Part shown: piece after piece, positions 22,131 through 33,834 of the stretch
Layout of the letters: every line of letters starts with the position of its first letter
Position numbering within the stretch: position 1 is the stretch's first letter
DNA from: Protonemura montana
Lineage: Eukaryota; Arthropoda; Insecta; Plecoptera; Nemouridae
Assembly: GCA_947568835.1 (NCBI GenBank)
Contig: OX387608.1
Coordinates: 4,378,001 to 4,442,000, forward strand
Reading direction: 5' to 3'
Length of the DNA stretch: 64,000 bases
Notes under the pieces: model-generated
Database searches by the model: none
The model's input: the letters and a program-made list of their open reading frames with translations, nothing else
Told to the model about the DNA's origin: nothing
Translations under genes and position numbers: made by a program

Positions 22131-23190
22131 ATCGAAAGCATCTTCGGATAGCTTCGGGTAGCTTCGGGTAGCTTCGGGAAGCTTCGGATAGCTTCGGGTA
22201 GCTTCGGGTAGCTTCGGGTAGCTTCGGGTAGCTTCGGGTAGCTTCGGGTAGCTTCGGGTAGCTTCGGGTAGCTTCGGGAAGCTTCGGGAAGCTTCGGGAA
22301 GCTTCGGGAAGCTTCGGGCAGCTTCGGGAAGCTTCGGGCAGCTTCGGGCAGCTTCGGGAAGCTTCGGGCAGCTTCGGGAAGCTTCGGGCAGCTTCGGGTA
22401 GCTTCGGGAAGCTTCGGGAAGCTTCGGGCAGCTTCGGGCAGCTTCGGGAAGCTTCGGGCAGCTTCGGGAAGCTTCGGGCAGCTTCGGGTAGCTTCGGGAA
22501 GCTTCGGGCAGCTTCGGGTAGCTTCGGGAAGCTTCGGACATCTTCGGATAGCTTCGGGCAGCTTCGGGTAGCTTCGGGCAGCTTCGGGAAGCTTCGGGCA
22601 GCTTCGGGTAGCTTCGGGAAGCTTCGGGAAGCTTCGGGCAGCTTCGGGTAGCTTCGGGAAGCTTCGGGAAGCTTCGGGCAGCTTCGGGAAGCTTCGGGCA
22701 GCTTCGGGTAGCTTCGGGAAGCTTCGGGCAGCTTCGGGAAGCTTCGGGCAGCTTCGGGGAGCTTCGGGGAGCTTCGGGTAGCTTCGGGTAGCTTCGGGCA
22801 GCTTCGGATAGCTTCGGGTAGCTTCGGATAGCTTCGGGCAGCTTCGGGAAGCTTCGGGCAGCTTCGGGTAGCTTCGGGAAGCTTCGGGGAGCTTCGGGGA
22901 GCTTCGGGTAGCTTCGGGTAGCTTCGGGCAGCTTCGGGCAGCTTCGGATAGCTTCGGGTAGCTTCGGATAGCTTCGGGCAGCTTCGGGAAGCTTCGGGCA
23001 GCTTCGGGTAGCTTCGGGAAGCTTCGGGCAGCTTCGGGGAGCTTCGGGGAGCTTCGGGTAGCTTCGGGTAGCTTCGGGCAGCTTCGGATAGCTTCGGGTA
23101 GCTTCGGGCAGCTTCGGATAGCTTCGGGTAGCTTCGGGCAGCTTCGGGCAGCTTCGGATAGCTTCGGGCAGCTTCGGACAGCTACGAGTA
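22131..23190. repeat. 10-bp minisatellite (GCTTCGGGNA)n, about 105 copies
   Basis: The unit is GCTTCGGG followed by TA, AA, CA or GA (also CGGATA). Phase is kept for over 1 kb with essentially no indels. In the right half the variant order repeats with a higher-order period of about 13-15 units. The minus strand is open in all three frames and reads (SRSYPKLPEA)n, because 10 is not a multiple of 3 and the unit lacks stops. This explains the 366- and 145-codon ORFs here. Confidence 0.95.
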
Positions 23191-24185
23191 GATATTCACC
23201 ATATAGGACCACCGATTTTACTCACACATTTTGGGCAAGATTTTAATTTCGTGAGAACTGAAATGTCTGCAGAAATATCTGTTTAAGCAAACACACCTCT
23301 TGAAGATGAAATCACATAATCCCGAACAAAGCAGAGTTAAAGTTAAACCCGGGGGTTTAAATATGATCAGCCAATCACAGACTGTGTTTCCAGATTTTCA
23401 GAGGTTGTAACCATGGTGATAATAATTTAACCTCCAAATTTATTGGGGTTATGCATAACCCCTGCTTTATGGATTCAGCTTCCGAGGGAAATATCGAAAG
23501 CCAAAGAATCGAAGATTCAAATAAAACACATTTCCTTCAGTAACTCAATGCAAAGCTCTCAACAAAATAGACAATAACAATTGACAAACCTAAATCGGCT
23601 GCGTACCTATCTGTGTGCCGTGTAATATGATTTTCAGATATTCCCGTTTCGACAGCATCTTGTTTCTGTTCATAAAAAAATGACGTTCTTCATCTCAGCA
23701 TTGTATCCGGTCTCCTTTCAAAGCGACTGGCGCGAGTTCACTTCGTTGTTTTCCTCCGTGAATGCCGTAAAGTTTCTTGGAAACGTTGCTCGAGTTCTCA
23801 AGTCGTCGTGAAAGATGTGCAGTGAAGAGAGAGAGAGACGATTGACAAGAAAACATCAATATTCTGAAATGAAATGAAAAGAATTTTGCTGATAAAAGGT
23901 TTAAAAAAAATGAGTACCCGTTCATTGGTTAGGTTTTCCAGCGCTAATGAGCCGGCAATATGTGGTAACGGTAACGTAACTAAGTATTCCTGAGCCTGGG
24001 GGGAAGATTTTTCGTTTCCCCCCCCTCTCCCCCCCCCCCCCCCACAGAGAAAGAGGCCTGAAAAAATTACCAGTTCTGTTTCTGTATTGCATACATTTGT
24101 ATAAGTTCACTTGCGAGTGCTGAAAAATATACTTTAAAAATCTCTGGTCACTAGAAATAAACAATTCTTTGTGATTTGGTAATTA
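23191..24185. other. no gene seen; C-rich tract
   Basis: AT-rich sequence with a C-rich run (24018-24043). GAGCCGGCAATATGTGGTAACGG near 23949 resembles the distal end of family T (compare 56340), so a fragment may extend here. Confidence 0.4.
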
Positions 24186-24189
24186 ATCG

Positions 24190-24480
24190 TTATCGCTGAC
24201 AGCAAGCTTGCGGCCATATTAAATGATTACGATTAAATAATTATGTAATTAAATAATGTAATGTAAATTAAATTATGTAATTAAATAATGATTACAATTA
24301 AATAATTACGACACAAAATATCGATTCATGTTTATCAATCGTTGAGGTTAGCATTAATAAAGATTATTTGTGTGTAAACCAGACTCAAATGCGAGTAATC
24401 TGCGAGAAATAACGAGATGAAATTTTTTAACACTCAAAACGACGGTGACTTCATCTAGTGGCAACTACCAGTGTCGGTAA
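24190..24480 (+). mobile_element. family-T element (short inverted-repeat class), copy 1
   Basis: TTTATCAATCGTTGAGGTTA followed by GCATTAATAAAGATT, CAAATGCGAGTAATCTGCGA and AACACTCAAAACGACGGTGA is shared with copies at 35935 and 52690 (reverse), 50690 and 56325 (same), and with the core of the foldback at 61486-61620. The left part here is an AT palindrome of ATTAAATAATTA motifs. Confidence 0.7.
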
Positions 24481-25284
24481 TTTTTTGCGGATAAAGTTTA
24501 ACGAGCACTGAGATTCTGGCTTAACCTACGAGCACAATGGTGTAACTAATATTTTGATGCATCTGGTGAAAATGTACAAGCTTCAACATTTTATTTTTTT
24601 TTTTTTCCACAAGCTTAGCGAGAAAATGTTCCCGGAATTAACTCGTCGGTTTCATTTTGAGGATCGCTAAGTGACAGAGCGTGAAAAGTATCCAGCATGG
24701 AGTGTGAACTGTCAGCCCTTCAACAATCGAAACAAAACAAACACCATGTCAAATAATTCACCACAAAAACTCGGAAGCGACTGCGGAAAACTCTACGGAA
24801 AACCTCGCTAATTTCCACTAATTGCCTCGAGTGGTTTTCCCCATCGATTCGCAAAGCTTGAGCCGAGCGATCAATCACAGTGCATCAATTATGGAAATGC
24901 AGTTGGATATCTGTTGAGGCAACTGTCCGGTCCGTGGTTTTTAATTAGATACGCTGTTTGCGCAGCTAATGGACAGGCGACGGCTGGTGAAGTTGTTGAA
25001 GACAAAATCAACACTTGATGACAATGATCGAACCACGGTACGGTCTATTGTAATTGTTTTGCAATTGTTGCAATTGTTGCAATTGTTTTGAATTATGTTA
25101 TGATGTGTCTTACGGTGTTGCTCTGTGTGGAGGTGGTATGCGGGCCGTTTTTTTACCGGTTTTTGGCAAAATATCGACATAGCACAAGTGGGGGCTTTCA
25201 GATCAGAGCAGGTTTCCTGCTAATTTCTGTATAATTTCTTGTTCAAAATTATTCAGAGTTCTTTAATCTCTTGCATTTAAGTCC
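24481..25284. other. no gene seen
   Basis: Unique sequence. A short CAATTGTTG triplication lies near 25060-25092. Confidence 0.5.
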
Positions 25285-25690
25285 CCACCGAATGGTTTGG
25301 CGTGTTGGAAACATCGGTCCTCGTGAGATCACCGAAGTAAAGCAACACTGCGCTGAGTCAGGTATTGGATGGGTGACCACCATACACATGACCAGTTCTG
25401 TTCGGGAGAGAGGTTAAAGGGATGAAAGTTAGTACAGCAACTTTATTCGCCTCACTTATCAACCTCCCGACAGCATGGATTTGTGGAGGAATCCTGTTGT
25501 TCGCGTTGTACCGTCCTTCGGAAGGGACGTTAAGCCGGTGGTTCCCTTGGTGCTCTTCGACAGGAGTAGGCTACGTACCGGCACCGGGTTTTCCCACCGG
25601 CTAGGTAAAGTCCATCATCATCGTCACCACCCATTCATTCACTGACGCCATTAGACCAGTGCCACAGGGCCTGTTGGCCTGTTGCACAAT
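25285..25690 (+). mobile_element. 5S-rRNA-derived SINE, near full length
   Basis: The head CATCGGTCCTCGTGAGATCA + CCGAAG-TAAGCAACACTGCGC and TATTGGATGGGTGACCAC is clearly 5S rRNA-like, including the internal Pol III box A region (about 25333-25350) and box C region (about 25365-25380). The middle GTCCTTCGGAAGGGACGTTA followed by AGCCGGTGG resembles a central domain shared by many invertebrate SINEs (possibly the Inv domain; from memory). The tail is GACGCCATTAGACCAGTGCC. A 60-codon frame starting MKVSTATLFASLINL lies inside at 25422-25604. Confidence 0.9.
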
Positions 25691-25984
25691 TCTGCGAACA
25701 CCATGAACGTAGAGTCGCTCAAATATTTTCCTCTCACTCTACCAAACTCAATTCATTCCAACAATTTCATTAAAACTGTTTCCTTATTGACACAACTGTT
25801 TTTCTAGCACACACCTTTATATACATTGTTAACATGTGAAATACAATTCTTCCAAACTTACTCGCCACTAACCGTCAAGTGCCTGCACCTGTGACCGCCC
25901 TGCCTCGTCTGTCAAATCATGCCATACGGAATTAACAGACAAATAACAGCATTGTTATATCAACCTCGCCGTCAGGTGAAACCA

Positions 25985-26620
25985 AAGTGCACAGGTGACA
26001 GATTGATTAGTGGGGCTCAACGACGCACTGTTTTGACAACAATGAGTGGATGATGAAGAGGCTGATGATTAACCTAACCCAATCTAGAAAGGAGGAGGGG
26101 AAACCCGGTTCTGGTATGTAGCCGACTTCTGTCGAAGACCAAGGGGACCACCGGTATAACGTACCTTCCGAAGGACGGTACAACGCGAACAGCAGGATTC
26201 CTCCACAAATCTATGCTGTCGAGAGGTTGATAAGCAAGTCGAGTGAAGTTGCTGTACTAACTTTCATCCCTTCAACCTCTCTCCCGAATAGAACTGGACA
26301 TGTGTATGATGATCACCCATCCAATACTTGACTCAGCGCAGTGTTGCTTAACTTTCATCCCTCCAACCTCTCTCCTGAATAGAACTGGACATGTGTATGA
26401 TGATCACCCATCCAATACTTGACTCAGCGCAGTTTTGCTTAACTTTCATCCCTCCAACCTCTCTCCCGAATAGAACTGGACATGTGTATGATGATCACCC
26501 ATCCAATACTTGACTCAGCGCAGTGTTGCTTAACTTTCATCCCTCCAACCTCTCTCCCGAACAGAACTGGTCATGTGTATAATGGTCACCATCCAATGCT
26601 AGTGCACTGCAAGCGTAGTA
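25985..26620 (-). mobile_element. 5S-SINE with four tandem 91-bp head modules
   Basis: The 3' half (26000-26260) is followed on the plus strand by four repeats of a unit starting CTTTCATCCC at 26261, 26352, 26443 and 26534, spaced exactly 91 bp. Each holds CTCTCTCCCGAA-AGAACTGG, GATCACCCATCCAATACTTG (5S box C, reversed) and CAGCGCAGTGTTGCTTAA (box A, reversed). So the Pol III promoter-bearing head is amplified in tandem. Confidence 0.9.
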
Positions 26621-27261
26621 GTACACAGGTCAGGTAGTTCAGTTTCTAATTACCCTGTTTGACCACCTGGGCTCGTGCAGGTATGTGCCCACTATGATGA
26701 CTCATATTGCCAGAAAAGCTATGTGTGTTGCTAGAGTGGAACTCTCATGGGGTTGGTCTGTTCGGACTCGATAACCTCCATAACCCAAGTAAATGACATT
26801 ATGACAGTGACAGAATGTCAAACAAACATGATACCCTGACAGGCGTATGGAATTCAATGCGGCGCTGTGGAGAGGCACACAGAGTTTTAATCTTTTAATT
26901 GAACTTTGCTATTAGTTGAATTTTGCATAAAACCTATTGGTGCATAAAGAAAAATTGGAACAAGCAGAAAAAAATGGTCGCAGCTTAATTTTGAGTACAT
27001 GTATGCGATTTTGTTTTTTGAATCATCCGCTAAACTTAAAATTTAAAAACAAAAAAAAATCAATTATTCTGATGGTGACCTCAAATGTGTACAGCCCAAA
27101 AATGAAATGAAAATACATGAAATTTCAAAGGGATATAAAATTACAACTAAAGGTGCAATTGAATTAATGGTTAAACAGACCTTGTGTTTGCATTTTTTTT
27201 TAGATAAATCAGCTTTGGTCGTACATTCGAAATATGACCATCTAAACTTAGCGTATCCTAT
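26621..27261. other. no gene seen
   Basis: Unique AT-rich sequence with no recognised repeat. Confidence 0.5.
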
Positions 27262-27670
27262 CATACCCATATCCATATTAGAACTTACCCCAGCATATCC
27301 ATATCCATATTAGAACTTATCCCAGCATACCCATATTCATATTAGAACTTACCCCAGCATACCCATATCCATGTTAGAACTTATCCCAGCATACCCATAT
27401 CCATATTAGAACTTACCCCAGCATATCCATATCCATATTAGAACTTACCCCAGCATATCCATATCCATGTTTGAACTTATCCCAGCATACCCATATCCAT
27501 ATTAGAACTTACCCCAGCATATCCATATCCATGTTAGAACTTATCCCAGCATACCCATATCCATATTAGAACTTATCCCAGCATACCCATATCCATGTTA
27601 AAACTTACCCCAGCATATCCATATCCATGTTAGAACTTATCCCAGCATACCCATATCCATGTTAGAGCTT
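27262..27670. repeat. 32-bp minisatellite, about 12.8 copies
   Basis: The unit is CAGCATACCCATATCCAT, then GTTAGAACTTATCC. Variants alternate (CATATCC/CATACCC; ATATTAG/ATGTTAG; TTACCCC/TTATCCC), giving a partial two-unit pattern. Confidence 0.95.
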
Positions 27671-28109
27671 AAAATATTAAAGTTTAATCAACCTCTCATC
27701 CACCGTAATCCACATAACAAAATCTGGCGCCCTTTCGGATATCGCGCTCTAGCACAAAATACCAAAAGACATTTTTTTTCAATTTGTCCGTAAGCTTCTT
27801 TGAACAGGATATCGAGTAGACTTGATCGCGCACGCACATTCACCGGCTTCTTACCTGGAATACCGTGCAATGCTCTCTTCGTTGCTTATCGTCTTGCCTA
27901 GCCAGGCGTCAGCTGTATTATATTTTATAATGGACGGTGTCTTCAAGCGCTAGACGGGGGGAAATTTGATGCCCGCTATGAGATTAAGTATCCGCTTTGT
28001 TACATGCTAGAATGTAGGTGGAGGCAAATTGCGATTGCTTAGAAGAAGATGATGGGGAGAAAACGAGGAGGAAGTTTGGTGGAATTTGATTTAAATGTCA
28101 AACGGGGTG

Positions 28110-28290
28110 TTTTATTATTAGGAACACTGTTACAATCTCAAAAATTGGTGCCTGGACGGGGACTGGAATTCCGATCTCCACCCATCGCGGGTGTTGCTCG
28201 ATATTTGGAAACATAATTTTTGAGAAATTTAAGTACTTTTGATGAGAATGACGGATCTCCAGGGAGTAGAACCAAGAGGTTTACAATAAA
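28110..28290 (-). mobile_element. tRNA-derived SINE, near full length but degenerate
   Basis: TTTTATTATTAGGAACACTG at the 3' end, then CCGATCTCCACCCATCGCGG, GTGTTGCTC (reversed B box to D arm), then GATGAGAATGACGGATCTCC + AGGGAGTAGAACCAAGAGG, which matches the far 5' part of the 40560 copy in reverse. Confidence 0.75.
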
Positions 28291-28811
28291 GATGACAAAA
28301 TCATCGATTGCGTCCCATTTAATCAGATACCTGACGCCGCGTCGGTCTGTCAGCTCAGCGCGGCAATGAATTCAATTCGTTTAATCAGGATCAAACAGGA
28401 TTTGTGTGTGAATTTATTACTATTTGTCGTTAGCAGTACGTTGTCCTATTTTGCAGGATCGCATTAATGTTTCAGACTTTGTAATTTGAAAAATTGACAC
28501 AAATCCATGAGTGTATTTGACTTGGAAAATCCAATTATTTTTTTAATGGTAGTGCTATGATTCAATAGAGTGATAAAACTCGAATACGCTCTTAATTTCG
28601 TATTGCAAAAAGGGAATTGGAAATGTTAATTCCATTTTATATTCGAGGAAAATCGGTGACTCGTTGATGAAAGCTGGAAATGAGTGTTCAATATTTTAGC
28701 GACGTTGAAATTATAAGTATCGACCATCGTTGTTCTAATTCGACTGGTGAAACTGCCACGCCCATTCTCTTCAGACAAGATGGAAACTTTTAGAATGGGA
28801 AACTATCGATT

Positions 28812-28975
28812 AAGTTAAGTAACACTTGTGATGGGTCCACTATTGGATGGGTGACCACTGTAGGTCTGTCCCTAAGTTGAACTCTTTGATATTGAATGTC
28901 ATTCTTTGCTTAGGTCGGATTCATCATCACCCTAATCATCACTCATTTATTTATCAGAACCGAACAGCAAGCAGT
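28812..28975 (+). mobile_element. 5S-SINE, internally deleted old copy
   Basis: AGTTAAGTAACACTTGTGAT, CTATTGGATGGGTGACCACT is the 5S-like head. It then jumps to TCGGATTCATCATCACCCTA + ATCATCACTCATTTA, the tail. Confidence 0.7.
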
Positions 28976-29375
28976 GTTATGTGTTCCTAATTTTAATTGT
29001 ATCTTTATAGACTCGAGATTGAATACTAGAGAAAAATGAGATTCGACGATACGTGTAGAGATTGACACTCGATAAAAAGTATTTATTTCATAAAATATTT
29101 TATTTCCTCAGACATATTTTGAAAGGTGATAGGTTGAAAAATTGGATGAGCGAATCAGACGAAACAACGAACTTTTAATTTTATTTCTCGTAGAGAAACG
29201 AACATCTTACATGATTTTCTTCTTTATTACAATCCTGTCAGAAATATGCGACATCACCTAATTTTTATCTTGTTTACAACTCAAGAAACTTAATAAAACA
29301 ATAGGAATAAAACAAAACGTACTTCAATCGTAACTAGATATAAATCAGAACAATCACCAAACGACCGTCAAAACA

Positions 29376-29732
29376 ATGCGTCGTCAAACAATAAACCAGA
29401 CTCTGTCAAACTTTCCACGCAGCATCATGCCAAAGTGCCGCCCGTTAGCCGGCTGCAATCTCCTCTGTACATGCATTGCACCAGATTGTTCTCTTTACCC
29501 CGGCGCCGGTGCAAGTACGACGTCGCCGCGCTTTACACCACGGCAATATGGGTCAAAGTTCGCGTGCAGCGCACGTCGATTAGCAGAGCGTCCATTGTTC
29601 GCGGGAGCGCACATTGTTGTTATTCGCAGATTTTACTTTTCTAATGCCAAGTCTGTCTCGGCTGCCGAGTTTATAGGAGCTTGGAGAGGATTTACACCGG
29701 GGTTTGGGGGCACGAGACTCGCGACTACATGA
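29376..29732 (+). other. GC-richer block with a 118-codon frame, not recognised
   Basis: A local rise in GC between about 29420 and 29725 leaves a 118-codon frame (MRRQTINQTLSNFPRS...). Cys/Arg-rich composition and the absence of any recognisable motif suggest a non-coding GC-rich segment. A conserved regulatory element is possible. Confidence 0.2.
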
Positions 29733-29799
29733 TCTAACCTATAGTTAGCAAGAAAACTGTTTGAAACTTTGTTTTTGAATTAAAAGTAAAATTATACTC

Positions 29800-29860
29800 G
29801 ATTTGGCCGATGTTTTGTAACTTATTCCTGTTATTTTATCAAGGATGAAAGCAGACTTTT
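29800..29860 (-). mobile_element. palindromic MITE-like family, short fragment
   Basis: CCGATGTTTTGTAACTTATT followed by CCTGTTATTTTATCAAGGAT resembles the core of the 8404 copy (CCCAACGTTTCGTAACTTGT, CTGTTATTTTATCAAAGG). Confidence 0.5.
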
Positions 29861-29901
29861 CACCGAGAAAAAAAAAGGTACTTTGAAATGCCGCGGCCAA
29901 G

Positions 29902-30820
29902 TTCAATGCACGCGGGTGTACGCAGTCCACCCAGTGATGGAGTGGTCAATGCACGCGGGTGTACGCAGTCCACCCAGTGATGTAGTGGTCAATGCACGCG
30001 GGTGTACGCAGTCCACCCATTGATGTAGTGGTCAATGCACGCGGGTGTACGCAGTCCACCCATTGATGTAGTGGTCAATGCACGCGGATGTACGCAGTCC
30101 ACGCAGTGATGTAGTGGTCAATGCACGCGGGTGTACGCAGTCCACCCAGTGATGTAGTGGTCAATGCATGCGGGTGTACGCAGTCCACCCAGTGATGTAG
30201 TGGTCAATGCATGCGGGTGTACGCAGTCCACCCAGTGATGTAGTGGTCAATGCACGCGGATGTACGCAGTCCACCTAGTGATGTAGTGGTCAATGCACGC
30301 GGGTGTACGCAGTCCACCCAGTGATGTAGTGGTCAATGCACGCGGGTGTACGCAGTCCACCCAGTGATGTAGTGGTCAATGCACGAGAGTGTACGCAGTC
30401 CACCCAGTGATGTAGTGGTCAATGCACGCGGGTGAATGCAGTCCACCCAGTGATGTAGTGGTCAATGCACGCGGGTGAATGCAGTCCACCCAGTGATGTA
30501 GTGGTCAATGCACGAGAGTGTACGCAGTCCACCCAGTGATGTAGTGGTCAATGCACGCGGGTGAATGCAGTCCACCCAGTGATGTAGTGGTCAATGCACG
30601 CGGGTGTACGCAGTCCACCCAGTGATGTAGTGGTCAATGCACGCGGGTGTACGCAGTCCACCCAGTGATATAGTGGTCAATGCTCGCGGGTGTGCGCAGT
30701 CCACCCAGTGATGTAGTGGTCAATGCACGAGAGTGTAAGCAGTCCACCCAGTGATGTAGTGGTCAATGCACGCGGGTGAATGCAGTCCACCCAGTGATGT
30801 AGTGGTCAATGCATGTGGTG
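29902..30820. repeat. 43-bp minisatellite, about 21 copies
   Basis: The unit starts GTGGTCAATGCACGCGGGTG, then TACGCAGTCCACCCAGTGATGTA. Variant units (CACGAGAGTG, GTGAATGCAG) recur in blocks, suggesting segmental expansion. Confidence 0.95.
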
Positions 30821-32244
30821 AATATCAAATAAGAAAATAAACGTTTAAATTATTTTCGATACCTATGTGAGTGGACATCAGGACAGCGTTGATTTAAAAA
30901 AAAAATGGTTGGCTACGGAGTCTTCTCTTGAAACTGTAAATAATTTAATTTTCACTAAAATATTGATGGAATGGCGAAGTGGTTCCGACGGTGGTAGATG
31001 GTTTTGCTCTGTTTTGATCGAGTTTAAATTCTAAAAAGGCACTATTTATTGGCAGTTTATTGGTTACGGTTATGACACAAATCATACATTAACCCTGTAT
31101 TTGACAGCTGCTTTTATAATTTTGTTCTTATTTCCCCCCCCGCTTATCTTGAAGTCAAGGTGACTTAGCCGATGTTAATGTTGCCAAGAAATCTCATAGT
31201 GGCCGTGCATCCCAACTATCGATGAGCCAGTGACAGCAAATTCATGACCCCATTGTTCTAGATCACCTAGTCTAGCCGCGCTCTATAAAATAAAATAAAA
31301 CAAAGTCAGTTTCCGATTCATAATGGATTGGATATTCAAATGTTAGGCACAAAGAATCGGCTGCCATAATCGAAATGAATATATACATTTTTATTTGAGC
31401 ATAAACAAAGGATGCATAGTGACAAAAGCTTCACTCGCACTGGCTTTTCCTTGTATAGTTGTGTGGAATTCTGTCAGCTGGAAATAACTAGTATTCTTCT
31501 GTATTGCGCTTTGTTACCTGTCCCGTCAGGCAGTGTAAAATAAAAACAAATTTTTTTTTTATAAAATGTATAATCGTTTGGTTGGACGTTGCATCGTTGT
31601 GACACGTCTCTAAAAAAGTTGAGATGAAATCACTGCATTATTAATATGCTGCACCATTGCAGCGTTGGTCATTCGTATTTTATGATCGGAACTGTGTAGA
31701 TTAGTTGGAAAATTGAGTTTTAAAACTCATTCAGTTTAATTTATCTTCCAGCTAAATAGTTGTGATGTTATTTTGTTTAATAATACCGTGTTTTGCTTCT
31801 AAAATGCCTGTAATTTTAGTTTTGTTCTTCTGGTTTTTCCATGACAAAGCTTTTAATGTTTCCGACAGAGGAGCCACCGGTCGTTCTGGGTTGACAATTT
31901 AAAAAAACCATCATCTCCGTTGATGTTCGCCATTTGCATTTTGGTTTAAAGCTTTTGTCGTGCCAAGATGTTCCGTTTTTCGAGTTATTTCCAGATTTTT
32001 CTATCAATCTTGGGAATTATTTGGCAGATATAATAAGAATTTGAAGTCCCGCCACTGAAATTACACTGCAATTCTGTTCATGACTTGATAGCACTGCTGG
32101 AAGACTGGTCCGTGTATCTTCTGTTCCGGGCTAGCAAACATTAATGTTCCAATATTAAGACAGAAGTTCAGAGTTAAGTTATGAACATTGTGCCACTATT
32201 ACAGAATTGCAGGCAGAGATTATAGAAAATAATAAAGTAATCAT
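30821..32244. other. no gene seen
   Basis: AT-rich unique DNA. The minus-strand frame at 31816-32007 has no recognisable motif. Confidence 0.5.
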
Positions 32245-32590
32245 ACACATGACCATCATACACATGACCAGTTCTGTTCGGGAGAGAGGTCGGAGGGATG
32301 AAAGTTAGCACAGCAACTTCACTCGCCTTGCTTATCAACCTCTCGACAGCATAATTTGTGCATAGATTTGCGTTGTACCGTCCTTCGGAAGGGACGTTAA
32401 GCCGGTGATCCCCTTGGTGCTCTTCAACAGGAGTAGGCTAAGTTCAGCCTCCGGGTTTGCCCTCCCCTTTTCTAGGCTAAATTAGGTTCATCATCATCCT
32501 CATCTTCATCCACTCATTAACCGACGCCATTAGACCAGTGCCACACGACCCGTTGTCAAAAAAGTGCGTCGTTAAACACAACTAATCAAT
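32245..32590 (+). mobile_element. 5S-SINE, 5'-truncated copy
   Basis: Starts within CATACACATGACCAGTTCTG, then the central GTCCTTCGGAAGGGACGTTA, and ends AAAGTGCGTCGTTAAACACA. The 5S-like head is missing. Confidence 0.85.
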
Positions 32591-33124
32591 AATAAAGTAG
32601 CAAAGCTTGTTGGTAAGCTCCATCTCAAACATCTTCTCAAAGCAGAAACAAAAAATAAATCAAATCTTTCTTATTCTGAGAGAAACCATGTTATTGACTT
32701 CAGTGAGAGCAAAAACCTGACAGATTATTCCAGAACACCGTGCCACATAAAGTTTACTACCATACAGAAGGCTGAGGGCGTTTACCGTGCTAAAGCCTTT
32801 ACCTTGATTATAACGACGTCCAGTTAATGACGCCGTTGAACATGGATACTGCATTAATTCCTTAGAGTAGCCATTAGCAGCAAAGTCCTGGACTGGTGTT
32901 GTCTCCGTTACACATAAATATATATATACGTACATCACGCCAGACCAATCAATTCGCTTGATTAGATTTCACAGCCCTATCAAATCACACACGACTAGGA
33001 AAGTAAATTGCATCATGAGAGACAGGTGTAAAGCCCCCAGGCGTACCAATAGCTGACAGGGTAAATACTGAGTTAGCTCTAAATGTTGGTTTTAGTGGAG
33101 TTTCAGGGCTGAATAGCCTTGATT

Positions 33125-33597
33125 GATTGATTATTGTGTTTAACGACGCACTATTTTCACAACAGTTCATGTCGCACTGGTCTAATGGCGTCGGTGAATG
33201 AGTGGGTGATGATGGACATAACCTAGCCTAGAAGGGAGGAGGGGAAACACAGTGCCGGCACGTAACATACTCCTGTCGAAGAGCACCAAGGGGACCACCG
33301 GCTTAACGTCCCTTCTGAAGGACGGTAAAACGTGAACAACAGGACTCCTCCACAAATCCATGCTGTCGAGAGGTTGATAAGCAAAGCGAATGAAGTTGTT
33401 GCACTAACTTTCATCCCACCAACCTCTCTCCCGAACAGAACTGGTCATGTGTATGATGGTCACCCATCCAATACCTGACCCAGCGCAGTGTTGCTTAACT
33501 TTCATCCCTCCAACCTCTCTCCCGAACAGAACTGGTCATGTGTATGATGGTCACCCATCCAATACCTGACCCAGCACAGTGTTGCTTAAATTTCATT
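33125..33597 (-). mobile_element. 5S-SINE with two head modules
   Basis: A complete reversed body (TTTAACGACGCACTATTTTC ... CAGGACTCCTCCACAAATCC) is followed by two 91-bp modules, CTTTCATCCC at 33408 and 33499. A 63-codon frame starting MKVSATTSFALLINL lies on the SINE sense strand (33414-33223). Confidence 0.9.
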
Positions 33598-33834
33598 CCC
33601 TAATTAAGCCATGGTAAATCACACAAAAAATAAAGCAAATGACATAAATAATAATCTTAAAAATGGCCAGATCTTCACTCTTAAACTATACAACTATGAT
33701 ATTAGGGTTTTTTCTCTCACTTGTAATAGATCGTTTGGCAGTGCTATGATTGATTATATACATATATCGCGCAGATGCGTTGTAAGGGTACTGTCTCCCG
33801 AATTCGCTCCAGTAATTGATTGATTGACTGATTG

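Noticed and set aside
22112-23212. 366-codon Pro/Ser/Arg-rich minus-strand ORF
   Set aside because: Translation of the 10-bp minisatellite; a second frame over the same DNA gives the identical decapeptide repeat.
25300-25390. functional 5S rRNA gene
   Set aside because: Only the central part resembles 5S rRNA, the terminal stem is absent, and the segment runs into a SINE body found in many copies.
29902-30820. CRISPR-like regular repeat array
   Set aside because: The repeats are directly head-to-tail without unique spacers, and the sequence is a eukaryotic nuclear region. The same reasoning excludes the 114-, 47- and 32-bp arrays.
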